From positions 62,001 to 126,000 of the forward strand of contig CALSRT010000006.1 of NCBI GenBank assembly GCA_943788825.1: a DNA stretch of 64,000 nucleotides, read 5' to 3'. Below the pieces are notes generated by a model. It was not told the DNA's origin, searched no databases, and saw only the letters and a list, made by a program, of their open reading frames with translations. This document shows positions 45,051 through 53,377 of the stretch, one piece after another. Every line of letters begins with the position of its first letter. Position 1 is the first letter of the stretch. Position numbers and translations under genes: made by a program. This DNA comes from UBA4582 sp002389265 (lineage in GTDB: Bacteria; Pseudomonadota; Gammaproteobacteria; Pseudomonadales; Azotimanducaceae).

Positions 45051-45516
45051 CCCGGCATGGGCGAACACACATCAAATAGTATGTTGCCGTAAAGGTCGTT
45101 TCACTAAATCCGCAAGCGATCAATTAACAACGTGAAGTCTATGAGCCTGGAGACCTTTGTGTGAGTCTTGGCTGCGACGCTGATAGGTGTAAAAACGAAA
45201 AGAGCTGCCACATGACCGGTGCGCTCGTTGATGTCGACTACGCAAGCGCAAAACACACCAGGGTCTATGGCCACCGCAGGAAGAGTGATTAAAGTACAAA
45301 GGTAGATGTTGGGTCTATCGGTACTGAATATCAGTTTAAGTTGGCGACTCGTCGCTTGCGTTCACGCCACCCTCTGCGCCAGTGTAAATCATTGCCCTTG
45401 TACTCATTGTGAATGTTCATTGTGAATGAAAGCTCGTCAATGAAAGCTCGCCAATGAAAGGGCGCCCTGAAAAACGCGACAGGGGCCCAGTGATATCAGT
45501 AAATTAGTGCATGCTA
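45051..45516. other. Intergenic after phoU
   Basis: The 466-nt gap between convergent phoU and the small secreted protein gene has no supported gene or RNA. Its only recognisable content is the tandem-repeat block at 45405-45466. Confidence 0.5.
45405..45466. repeat. Tandem repeats: 2 x 13 nt and 2.5 x 14 nt
   Basis: CATTGTGAATGTT (45405-45417) and CATTGTGAATGAA (45418-45430) are followed by AGCTCGTCAATGAA (45431-45444), AGCTCGCCAATGAA (45445-45458) and a partial third unit AGGGCGCC. Again two unlike sequences duplicated back to back in a convergent gap. Confidence 0.7.
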
Positions 45517-45900
45517 TTAGTTGATGATAATGATGGGATCCAGCACGCAACCTTCGGTAGACGTGACATTATAGGCAACGTGATCGCCTGACTTACCCGT
45601 GACAATGCACTGGTAGTAACCTTGGTTGGGGCGGGCCTGGCAATTTTTAAGTTCGCCGGGAGAGCCTGCTTTAGTCGTAATACTTGCGATTGAATCCAGA
45701 GGTGCCCAGCGCACAGGACCGTTGTTGTCGCGACAGGCTGTGTCTTTCGGGTCGTTAGCGCTACCGCCGCAGCTGCGATCATGGCTAATGACCTCAGTCG
45801 GCTCGCAGCCATTAAACATTACTTGCAAGTTAGAAGCGGCGAAACTGCCGCTGGTAAAAAATAGTGCGGAAAAAAACAGACTAATCATTTTTATATTCAT
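45517..45900 (-). CDS. Small exported Cys-containing protein coupled to the TIR-TPR gene
   Basis: The 127-residue product begins with a clear signal peptide (about 1-21, 'MISLFFSALFFTSGSFA'). The mature ~105 residues contain six cysteines ('NGCEPTE', 'DRSCGGS', 'DTACRDN', 'KNCQARP', 'YYQCIVTG', 'EGCVLDP'), which could form three disulfides in the periplasm. I do not recognise the family. Its ATG overlaps the stop of the upstream TIR-TPR gene (ATGA), so it is translated with it and may be a partner or ligand of its periplasmic part. Confidence 0.75.
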   Translation of the reverse strand: MNIKMISLFFSALFFTSGSFAASNLQVMFNGCEPTEVISHDRSCGGSANDPKDTACRDNNGPVRWAPLDSIASITTKAGSPGELKNCQARPNQGYYQCIVTGKSGDHVAYNVTSTEGCVLDPIIIIN

Positions 45901-48005
45901 AAGACGTCCTTGTCTTGGAATTGTGGATCTGAGTCAAGCAGTACTTGAGGATAGCCAGCTTCTCGGGCCATATCAATATAGTGGCTCGAGGACGCCAACT
46001 GTCCCAGTAGCGAAGTCGCTACAGCAAGATCATACAATACATTGAAATCGGTGCCATTATTGTTTTGGAATTTTTCGATCTGACTCTCAGCATTCTCTTG
46101 GTCACCGATAGCCGCGTAATAAACCGCTAGCCGTGAATTTGTAGCGGAGTTAGTGGGATTGATAGTCAGGTTTTTCTCAGCGAGTCGGATTGCCTGCTGG
46201 TATGCGTCTTGCGCGTGTTGCTCGTCTTGAGCGGTAAAGCGCAGGATGTCGCCTATATTGCCCCAGAGTCGGTGATCATTAGAGTCCATTTTTACAGCGG
46301 TTTCGAACTGTTGCAACGCCTCATCGAAACGTTTGGCGTAATACAGGGCGGTGCCCATGTTCGAGTAGGCCGCCGAGTTCGTCGAAAACTGGCTGGCCTT
46401 GAGCCAAGATTGATAAGCTTGGTCGAAATGCCCGGCATAGTACTGTGCGGCCCCGAGATTGTTCAACGCGGTGGCGTTAGCCGTTGTTAGTTGGGTGACT
46501 CGAAGATAACTTTCTATGGCCTGGAAGTAGAGCCCATGTCGAAAATAGAAACTCCCAAGTTGGTTCTGTGCTTTCCAATAACTTGGCCGTAATTGTGTCG
46601 CCTTCAAGTATAGGGCCTCGGCAGACTGGTAGTTGCCTTCTTGGGCAAAGATGTCGGCCAGTCCCATGTTTGCCTCGGCGCTACGAGCATCTAGTTCCAA
46701 TAGCTTAGTATAGTGATAGCGCGCCAGATCCGTTTCGCCACTGGTCCGATAAAGTTCAGCCTGAGCCAGCTGGACATCACTCTGACGTTCATTGAGGTGC
46801 AGAGCTTGCCGGCAGTTTTTTTGAGCCATGTCGAATTCTTCGGTAGCGTTGCTGATTCGATAGCGTTCTAAATAAGCTCTGCACATGGCGGCGTAGGCCA
46901 CGGAAAAATTCGGGTCAATCATCGTTGCTGTTTCAAACCGCTTGATAGCCGACAAAATATGATGCTGTTCGCCACGGCGCAACAGATCAATGCCCCGTAG
47001 GTATTCCCTGTAGGCAGTCTTGTCGGGGCTAATAGACTTAAGATTAGCCATTTCCAGATGATCACCAGAGGCCAGATTCAGTTTGCCTAATACGCCAAAC
47101 ACAAGTTTTTTCTGGAGCTCAAAAATATTATCGCTGGAGTCGCTGTAGACTGTTTGCCAGATGAGCGAATTTGACGCGAGATCCTTCAGTTGCACCGAAA
47201 GATTAACGTTCCCCTCACTGACAACAACATCGCCGCTGAGAGCGTAATCAGACTCTGTTTGCATGATATTCAGGGGTATGGAAGTGAGATCCAGGTTCCA
47301 GAGACCGCCGACCTGAATGAGTTCAAGATCTTCGAACTGACTGAAGCGCTGGATAACTTCCCTGGTCATGCTGTCAGCATAAAATTGTTCATCTGGGGTG
47401 TTGCCGGAAGCAAAGGGGACGATGGTGAGTCGCGGTGTAACCTTGGCCAGCTCGACTCGATCCTGCGTTAGGAGCGAAATAGCCGCCAAGAGAATGGTCG
47501 CCGCAATGATGATAGTTGCGGGCAAGAGATAGTCACGTCGACGGCGATAACGTTGCCGTCCGCTGGATCGCATGTGGTTAATACCCTTGAGCTCGCGAAG
47601 TTCTTCTGCGCTGTCAGCATTGAGTACGCGGTCGAGTACTGACAAGAACTTTCGGTATTCATTTGGATCCACAGCCTGGGGCCAGTTCTTGAAGTTAGCG
47701 CACTGCTGCTGTTTAAACGCGACAGGCAAACGAATCTCATCGATGCTGATGGGGACCAGTACATCGCGATCTAAGCCTTCAAGAGCTTCATTTTTGACCC
47801 ATTGAGAGTTGACTGAGCTGTAACTCCAGACCACAACAACACATTGGGCTGCCTGAATTTCGCGGTCAATGGTAGCCTCAAAGCTCTCCCCGGGTTGTAG
47901 TGCACGATCCCACCATACTGAATATCCTTCAGCTTCAAGTGAGGTCACCAAGGATCTTACGCGCGGTAGATCCTCATGTGCATAACTTAAGAAAACCTGG
48001 GCCAA
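45897..48005 (-). CDS. Membrane-anchored TIR-domain protein with periplasmic TolB-like and TPR regions
   Basis: The 702-residue protein has, in order: an N-terminal bacterial TIR domain (about 1-130; 'VFLSYAHED', 'YSVWWDRALQPGE', and 'SQWVKNEALEG', with Glu73 as the candidate NADase catalytic residue); a basic stretch 'RQRYRRRRD' and one membrane helix (about 160-179), which puts the TIR inside by the positive-inside rule; a TolB/FlgO-like alpha-beta region (about 190-310, 'PRLTIVPFAS'); and about nine TPR repeats (about 325-690). It looks like a transmembrane receptor with an external scaffold and an internal TIR effector. Related architectures are annotated as adenylate-cyclase-like TPR proteins. 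It is coupled to a small exported protein gene. Confidence 0.85.
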   Translation of the reverse strand: MAQVFLSYAHEDLPRVRSLVTSLEAEGYSVWWDRALQPGESFEATIDREIQAAQCVVVVWSYSSVNSQWVKNEALEGLDRDVLVPISIDEIRLPVAFKQQQCANFKNWPQAVDPNEYRKFLSVLDRVLNADSAEELRELKGINHMRSSGRQRYRRRRDYLLPATIIIAATILLAAISLLTQDRVELAKVTPRLTIVPFASGNTPDEQFYADSMTREVIQRFSQFEDLELIQVGGLWNLDLTSIPLNIMQTESDYALSGDVVVSEGNVNLSVQLKDLASNSLIWQTVYSDSSDNIFELQKKLVFGVLGKLNLASGDHLEMANLKSISPDKTAYREYLRGIDLLRRGEQHHILSAIKRFETATMIDPNFSVAYAAMCRAYLERYRISNATEEFDMAQKNCRQALHLNERQSDVQLAQAELYRTSGETDLARYHYTKLLELDARSAEANMGLADIFAQEGNYQSAEALYLKATQLRPSYWKAQNQLGSFYFRHGLYFQAIESYLRVTQLTTANATALNNLGAAQYYAGHFDQAYQSWLKASQFSTNSAAYSNMGTALYYAKRFDEALQQFETAVKMDSNDHRLWGNIGDILRFTAQDEQHAQDAYQQAIRLAEKNLTINPTNSATNSRLAVYYAAIGDQENAESQIEKFQNNNGTDFNVLYDLAVATSLLGQLASSSHYIDMAREAGYPQVLLDSDPQFQDKDVL

Positions 48006-48130
48006 GTTGCCGATCCTGTTGGGGAGGCTGTTGTGAACCCCAAATGATCATTATTTATAGTGCCATGGTCTGATTCAAAAGACGCTTAACTACCCGTCTC
48101 GTCGAGACTATTGATATCATAGCCATATCA

Positions 48131-48607
48131 TTATCCATAAACAACCTGGTGTAGTTGACGTACGAGGCGGGTTTTGTCTTCCTGGTTAAGGAAGCTGCCT
48201 ATTTCCAATTCCTGTCCGTGAGAGCGGATACAGATGGTGCTCGTATCACCGCGACGGCGAGGCTCCTTCACCAAAAATTGAGACCAGCTACGGTTGAAGT
48301 TCCGGACTTCCTGACGATGAAAAATGCCTTTTTCGATCATTACTTCGTGGGTCGAAATTGTGATTATTTCCTGGCGATAACACCGGGAGACGCAGTAATG
48401 AATGCATAACCAGAGACAGCCTATCTCAAGAATCGAAAAAGGTAGGATTAACCAGGCGCCGGCCAATAAGAATCCACCACCGATAGTCACGGAGATAGCC
48501 ATCAGACTATAAAGTAAGGTGAGGTTGGCCCGCCAAGTCCAAGAAAAATTTGGCGCCAGTACGATACGACCAGTGAGAGAAGTGGGATTGATGTCGGCGT
48601 CGACCAT
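48131..48607 (-). CDS. DUF2244 membrane protein
   Basis: The 158-residue protein matches the DUF2244 family: two adjacent membrane helices (about 28-75) followed by a PH-like beta region ('EVMIEKGIFHRQEVRNFNRSW' in part) and 'IRSHGQELEIGSFLNQED'. Such genes commonly sit near cytochrome c oxidase genes, though none is here. It lies between hisC and the TIR gene on the same strand, with a 72-nt gap from hisC and 125 nt to TIR. Function unknown. Confidence 0.85.
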   Translation of the reverse strand: MVDADINPTSLTGRIVLAPNFSWTWRANLTLLYSLMAISVTIGGGFLLAGAWLILPFSILEIGCLWLCIHYCVSRCYRQEIITISTHEVMIEKGIFHRQEVRNFNRSWSQFLVKEPRRRGDTSTICIRSHGQELEIGSFLNQEDKTRLVRQLHQVVYG

Positions 48608-48679
48608 ATTGAGGGCACCCTAAATGGCTTAATGATTTTAGCAGGCTCATTGATGTTGCTGGCTACCAGTGACACTGGG

Positions 48680-49765
48680 TTACGCCGCAGGCAGCAATTC
48701 CTTCAAATTTTTGAGCAGTTGTGCATTTTCGTCCGATGTGCCAATGGTGATGCGAAGTTTGTCGTCGAGCCTTGGCTGATCGAAGTGGCGCACCAGGATG
48801 TGTCTTTGCTTGAGACCCTGGTAGAGCGCTGCTGCCGATATGCCGATGGCTGCAGGAACCTGCACCAGCAAAAAATTTGCGTGGCTGGGGGACGAAGTCA
48901 GGCCTATATCCGCCAAAGCCTCACTGAGTCGCTGTCGTTCTGCGCGCACTTGTTGCCAGGTCAATCGAGCATGTTCCTGGTCTTGCAGGGCTGCCGTGGC
49001 AATTTTTTGGCTGAGTAGGTCGAGGTTATAGCTGTCGCGAGTCTTTTCCAGCATGGGTGTGATTAAACTAGCAGCACCGATGCCATAACCAAATCTCAAG
49101 CCAGCCAGAGAGTAACCCTTGCTCAGCGTGCGCAGGAACAGCAAGTTATCGAATTGATTGACTAAATCAAGGCAGTCATGCCGTATTGATGGGTCAACAA
49201 AATCCACATAGGCTTCGTCAATCAACAGGACCGAATTCAGTTGAGCAGCCATTGACGCAATAGTTGCAGCATCCAGCAAGTGTCCCGTTGGTGCGTGTGG
49301 GTTTACGATCAGGGTCAGCGCGGCACCAGCGTTGTTAACCTGGTCGCAGAAGTCCGCAGCAAGCGCCCAGTTGGGCTGCAGCGGAATCTGCAATATCGGG
49401 CAGTCCTGAATCTGCGCCAAGACCGGATACAGAGAATAGGTGGGTGCTGTCATAGCGATCAGCCGGCCCGGATCGACGAAGGTCGTGATAATGAGGCGTA
49501 ATAGTTCATCGCCACCTCGAGTGGCGATGATGTTGTTGCGAGCGACCCCGTGTAAAGCCGCAGCGACATCTCGAAAAGCGTCGGCGGTGGGCGGCGGATA
49601 GCGCCGAAGTGCTACCGGATCAAAATCCTGCATAACGCCTTGCACCGCAGGTGTCGGGGGATATGGGTTCTCGTTGGTATTAAGTTTGATTGTTTGAGCG
49701 TCTTCCGGTTGCTCTCCGGAGGCGTAGCCTTGCATACGCTGGATGTTGTGCCGTTCAAAACTCAT
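48680..49765 (-). CDS. hisC: Histidinol-phosphate aminotransferase
   Basis: The 361-residue fold-type I PLP aminotransferase has 'KLNTNENPYPP', 'NPHAPTG', 'DEAYVDF' and the cofactor lysine in 'RTLSKGYSLAGLRFGYG'. It makes histidinol phosphate, and some members also transaminate aromatic amino acids. It is outside any his operon, 15 nt downstream of greB, so it may be a second HisC-like copy. Confidence 0.92.
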   Translation of the reverse strand: MSFERHNIQRMQGYASGEQPEDAQTIKLNTNENPYPPTPAVQGVMQDFDPVALRRYPPPTADAFRDVAAALHGVARNNIIATRGGDELLRLIITTFVDPGRLIAMTAPTYSLYPVLAQIQDCPILQIPLQPNWALAADFCDQVNNAGAALTLIVNPHAPTGHLLDAATIASMAAQLNSVLLIDEAYVDFVDPSIRHDCLDLVNQFDNLLFLRTLSKGYSLAGLRFGYGIGAASLITPMLEKTRDSYNLDLLSQKIATAALQDQEHARLTWQQVRAERQRLSEALADIGLTSSPSHANFLLVQVPAAIGISAAALYQGLKQRHILVRHFDQPRLDDKLRITIGTSDENAQLLKNLKELLPAA

Positions 49766-49780
49766 GCTCTATTCCTGCGA

Positions 49781-50269
49781 CTAGGTGTTGTCTGGTGGTT
49801 CATAACTTACGGTCTGAATGTACAGTTCCTGTTTGCCATTGGGCAGTTTAACAACAATATCATCACCCTCGCGCTTGCCCAATAGAGCGACGGCGAGTGG
49901 CGATTTCAGGCTGATCCAACCTTTTTTCAAGTCAAATTCATCGGCCCCGACAATACGCACCAGGTTGATAGCACCGGTTGCGTCTTCTAGGTGAATCCAG
50001 GCGCCAAAAAACACCTTGTCGAGTTCTGTGGGCTTGCGATCCACGATCTCAAGATTGTCCAAGCGCTTGGTAAGATAACGAATACGCTTATCGATCTCTC
50101 GTAGATGCTTTTTACCGTAAATATAATCCGCATTTTCTGAGCGATCGCCTAGTGCCGCCGCGGCAGAGACGATTTTGGTCACGGCCGGCCGTGTGACGCG
50201 CCAGATATTCGTGAGTTCGTCCCTCAGCATCCTGGCGCCTTCTGGTGTGATGTAGACTTTTTCAGCCAT
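49781..50269 (-). CDS. greB: Transcription elongation factor GreB
   Basis: The 162-residue protein has the N-terminal coiled-coil with the acidic tip motif 'GDRSENADYIYGKK' and a C-terminal FKBP-like domain ('GWISLKSPLAVALLGKREGD'). GreB enters the RNA polymerase secondary channel and stimulates cleavage of backtracked RNA. ATG 50269 gives the normal N terminus 'MAEKVYIT'. It overlaps the 3' end of a truncated dgkA by 8 nt, and hisC follows 15 nt later. Confidence 0.95.
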   Translation of the reverse strand: MAEKVYITPEGARMLRDELTNIWRVTRPAVTKIVSAAAALGDRSENADYIYGKKHLREIDKRIRYLTKRLDNLEIVDRKPTELDKVFFGAWIHLEDATGAINLVRIVGADEFDLKKGWISLKSPLAVALLGKREGDDIVVKLPNGKQELYIQTVSYEPPDNT

Positions 50270-50534
50270 CAGCGTTAAGTCGCTCAACAATTAGGACGAT
50301 CAAGCCCGCGCCTATCAATGCCGCCCATTCTAAAGGGCTACTGCCGAGCCAGGTTGCCAAAGGAATACTAATGACAAGCAGGCCGAGTTCCGGGCCAAAG
50401 GCTACTTCGTTGCGGTACGCCATGTTCAGTCCGCTCATCGAGAAGCCTGTGGCATGCTTGAAATGCGTGAAGCCAGTATTTGCTCCTCTATCGAAGACGG
50501 CAGGATCGTTCTGTTCAAGCGGGTTATTGGACAC
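50262..50534 (-). pseudogene. dgkA: Truncated diacylglycerol kinase (DgkA remnant)
   Basis: From GTG 50534 (AGGGA upstream) the 90-residue frame matches the first two-thirds of DgkA: 'GFTHFKHATGFSMSGLNMAY', 'NEVAFGPELG' and 'GLIVLIVERLN'. It then ends 'ADG', running into greB. Normal DgkA is about 120 residues; missing here are the second catalytic Glu after 'LNSAIE' and the third membrane helix. A deletion that joined dgkA to greB explains the layout. A frameshift cannot restore it because greB follows directly. The remnant is probably inactive, or only serves to carry ribosomes to greB. Confidence 0.75.
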
Positions 50535-50653
50535 AGAGTTCCCTTGCTGGAAAACCGCCAAAATTGACACAGGGTTCTCTCGAAAGCAATCGAAAGCCAC
50601 TACCAAGATCATTTGAGGGTGCTGAGAGGTTGCCAAATGGTGAGTAATTTTCT

Positions 50654-50679
50654 CTTGAATAAGTAGTGCCTGTCCCCAA
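50654..50679 (+). promoter_or_regulatory. Sigma-32 heat-shock promoter of clpB
   Basis: CTTGAA (50654-50659), 14-nt spacer, CCCCAA (50674-50679) closely fit the sigma-32 consensus CTTGAAA-N13-17-CCCCAT. It lies about 50 nt before clpB, a known heat-shock gene. Confidence 0.85.
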
Positions 50680-50728
50680 ACTAAGTTTTAGCCTACATTC
50701 GGCAAGTCAAATACAGGACGTATAACTC

Positions 50729-53302
50729 ATGCGAATAGATCGATTTACCAGCAAACTACAAGAAGCCATGTCTGATGCTCAGTCTTTGGCGGTGGGCAAG
50801 GACCACAATCAGATCACCCCGATCCATCTGGTCATAGCGCTGTTCGATCAACGGGGAGGATCTACTAGGCCGTTATTTGCACAAATGGGCGTCGATGTCG
50901 CCAAGTTCCGTGAGGAGCTCGATGGGCTGCTGGGGAACTTGGCGGTGCAGAAAGACAATTTTGGTGATGTACAGGTGTCTGCCGAGCTCGGTCGTCTACT
51001 CAATCGCGCAGACAAATTTTCCCAGGAGCGCGACGATCAATTCATTTCCAGCGAACTGGTGATCCTGGCGGCGCTTGAAGATCGTGGTAACCTGGCCCAG
51101 CTATTTGAGAAGTATAATGTTAAGAAGGAAGCCCTAGCGCGGGTCATTGATCAGATGCGCGGTGGTGAGTCAGTCAAGGATCCGAATGCAGAAGAGACCC
51201 GGCAGGCCCTCGACAAGTATACAGTCAATCTGACTGAACTCGCAGAGAAGGGCAAGCTTGACCCTGTGATTGGGCGAGATGACGAGATCAGGCGCACCAT
51301 TCAAGTGCTACAACGCCGTACGAAAAACAACCCGGTTCTAATTGGTGAGCCTGGTGTAGGTAAGACGGCAATCATTGAAGGCCTGGCGCAACGCATTATC
51401 AATGGCGAGGTGCCTGAGGGCTTGCGTCACAAACGTATCTTGTCGTTGGATATGGGTGCCCTGATCGCCGGCGCGAAATTTCGGGGAGAGTTTGAGGAGC
51501 GACTCAAGGCCGTTTTAAGCGAGTTATCGAAGGAAGAGGGTAGCGTCATTCTCTTTATCGATGAAATTCACACGATGGTGGGTGCTGGCAAGGCCGAAGG
51601 CTCGATGGACGCGGGCAATATGCTGAAGCCGGCGTTGGCTCGGGGTGAGCTGCATTGTGTCGGTGCCACGACCCTGGATGAGTATCGCAAATACATAGAG
51701 TCTGACGCCGCCCTTGAACGTCGTTTTCAGAAAGTCCAGGTGGATGAGCCTAATGTCGAAGACACCATCGCGATCTTGCGTGGCTTGAAAGAGCGTTATG
51801 AAATTCATCATGGTGTGGATATTACTGACCCTGCGATTATTGCTGCGGCCAAGCTTTCTCATCGCTATATTTCTGATCGCCAGTTGCCCGATAAGGCCAT
51901 TGACTTGATTGATGAGGCCGCCAGTTTGATTCGCATGGAGATGGACTCGAAACCGGAAGATATGGATCGTCTGGAACGGCGTCTGATTCAGTTCAAAATC
52001 GAGCGTGAAGCCCTGAAGAAAGAGACAGACGAAGGTTCGCTGCAACGCCTGGCGACCTTGAATGAATCCATCGAAACGATGGAGAAGGAATATTCAGACC
52101 TCGAAGAAATCTGGAACGCCGAGAAGGCCGCGTTGCATGGTGCTCAGCATATCAAAGAAGCTCTGGAGCAGGCGCGGTTAGACATGGAAACAGCTAAACG
52201 AGCCGGTGATTTGACGCGGATGTCAGAACTGCAATATGGCACGATTCCAGGGCTCGAGAAGGAACTGGACTCGGCTTCGAAAATAGAAACGGTAGACATG
52301 AAGCTGCTGCGTAACAAAGTGACTGACGAGGAAATTGCCGAGGTGGTGTCTAAGTGGACGGGTATCCCGGTGGCGAAGATGCTTGAAAGCGAAAAAGCCA
52401 AACTGCTGCAGTTGGAGGCGGAATTGCACAAGCAAGTGGTCGGCCAAGTTGAAGCAGTGAACGCGGTGGCTAATGCAGTTCGACGCTCGCGGGCCGGAAT
52501 TTCCGATCCGAATAGGCCCAACGGATCATTTTTGTTTCTTGGCCCGACCGGTGTGGGTAAAACTGAGCTGTGCAAATCACTGGCGCGATTTTTGTTTGAT
52601 ACTGAAGATGCGATGGTACGTATCGATATGTCGGAGTTTATGGAAAAGCATTCCGTGGCACGTCTCATTGGGGCCCCCCCCGGATACGTTGGTTATGAAG
52701 AAGGTGGTTATTTGACAGAGCTTGTCAGGCGTAAACCTTATTCTGTGATCTTGCTGGATGAAGTGGAAAAGGCTCATGCGGATGTTTTCAATATCCTGCT
52801 GCAGGTGCTTGATGACGGTCGTTTGACGGATGGACATGGCAGAACGGTTGATTTTAAGAACACCGTCTTGGTCATGACATCGAATCTCGGCTCTGATGTT
52901 ATTCAAACGCTCTCAGGAGGGGCGGAGTATGATGAGATGAAGTCCGCGGTGATGGGAATTGTGACCCAACACTTCAGGCCGGAATTTTTAAATCGAGTGG
53001 ATGACGTTGTGGTCTTCCATCCATTGTCAAAAGATCAGATTGTCGGTATTGCGAAGATCCAGCTGCAGATTTTGCAACGGCGCCTGCAGGAAACTGATAT
53101 CTGCCTGGAGCTTGACGCCGAGGCCATGGAGTTTCTGGTGGATGTGGGCTATGACCCTGTCTACGGTGCGCGGCCTCTGAAGCGGGCGATTCAACGCTAT
53201 ATTGAGAACCCCTTGGCTCAGGAGTTGTTATCGGGCCGCTATAAATCAGGAGATAAAATTTTGATGCACCGCGAAGGTAATGCACTGGTGTGTGCTGCGT
53301 AA
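50729..53302 (+). CDS. clpB: ATP-dependent chaperone (disaggregase) ClpB
   Basis: The 857-residue hexameric AAA+ protein rescues aggregated proteins with DnaK. It has an N domain (1-145), NBD1 with Walker A 'GEPGVGKT', a long coiled middle domain (about 405-530), NBD2 with Walker A 'GPTGVGKT' and Walker B 'ILLDEVEKA', and pore loops 'KFRGEFEER' and 'GYVGYEEGG'. It is preceded by a sigma-32 promoter. A tandem LexA-box promoter for the next gene begins just after its stop. Confidence 0.98.
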   Translation: MRIDRFTSKLQEAMSDAQSLAVGKDHNQITPIHLVIALFDQRGGSTRPLFAQMGVDVAKFREELDGLLGNLAVQKDNFGDVQVSAELGRLLNRADKFSQERDDQFISSELVILAALEDRGNLAQLFEKYNVKKEALARVIDQMRGGESVKDPNAEETRQALDKYTVNLTELAEKGKLDPVIGRDDEIRRTIQVLQRRTKNNPVLIGEPGVGKTAIIEGLAQRIINGEVPEGLRHKRILSLDMGALIAGAKFRGEFEERLKAVLSELSKEEGSVILFIDEIHTMVGAGKAEGSMDAGNMLKPALARGELHCVGATTLDEYRKYIESDAALERRFQKVQVDEPNVEDTIAILRGLKERYEIHHGVDITDPAIIAAAKLSHRYISDRQLPDKAIDLIDEAASLIRMEMDSKPEDMDRLERRLIQFKIEREALKKETDEGSLQRLATLNESIETMEKEYSDLEEIWNAEKAALHGAQHIKEALEQARLDMETAKRAGDLTRMSELQYGTIPGLEKELDSASKIETVDMKLLRNKVTDEEIAEVVSKWTGIPVAKMLESEKAKLLQLEAELHKQVVGQVEAVNAVANAVRRSRAGISDPNRPNGSFLFLGPTGVGKTELCKSLARFLFDTEDAMVRIDMSEFMEKHSVARLIGAPPGYVGYEEGGYLTELVRRKPYSVILLDEVEKAHADVFNILLQVLDDGRLTDGHGRTVDFKNTVLVMTSNLGSDVIQTLSGGAEYDEMKSAVMGIVTQHFRPEFLNRVDDVVVFHPLSKDQIVGIAKIQLQILQRRLQETDICLELDAEAMEFLVDVGYDPVYGARPLKRAIQRYIENPLAQELLSGRYKSGDKILMHREGNALVCAA

Positions 53303-53310
53303 TTAGACTG

Positions 53311-53339
53311 TTGACTACTGTATAAGTAAACAGTATATT
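53311..53339 (+). promoter_or_regulatory. Sigma-70 promoter of the SOS-type orphan gene
   Basis: TTGACT (53311-53316), exact 17-nt spacer, TATATT (53334-53339): near-consensus on both hexamers. One LexA box fills the spacer and a second lies just downstream, so LexA would block both binding and clearance. Confidence 0.85.
53318..53333. promoter_or_regulatory. LexA box 1
   Basis: CTGTATAAGTAAACAG keeps the strict CTGT-N8-ACAG pattern of gammaproteobacterial SOS boxes, flanked by TA on both sides as in the extended consensus. It sits between the -35 and -10. Confidence 0.85.
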
Positions 53340-53343
53340 GAGG

Positions 53344-53359
53344 CTGTGTATACGTACAG
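53344..53359. promoter_or_regulatory. LexA box 2
   Basis: CTGTGTATACGTACAG also fits CTGT-N8-ACAG. It starts 26 nt after box 1, covering the likely transcription start. Paired boxes are seen at tightly repressed SOS promoters. Confidence 0.8.
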
Positions 53360-53377
53360 TGGTCACGGAGGCTGATA

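Noticed and set aside
45626..46045. Plus-strand frame opposite the small exported protein and TIR gene
   Set aside because: Crosses two genes that have signal peptide, TPR and coupling evidence on the minus strand.
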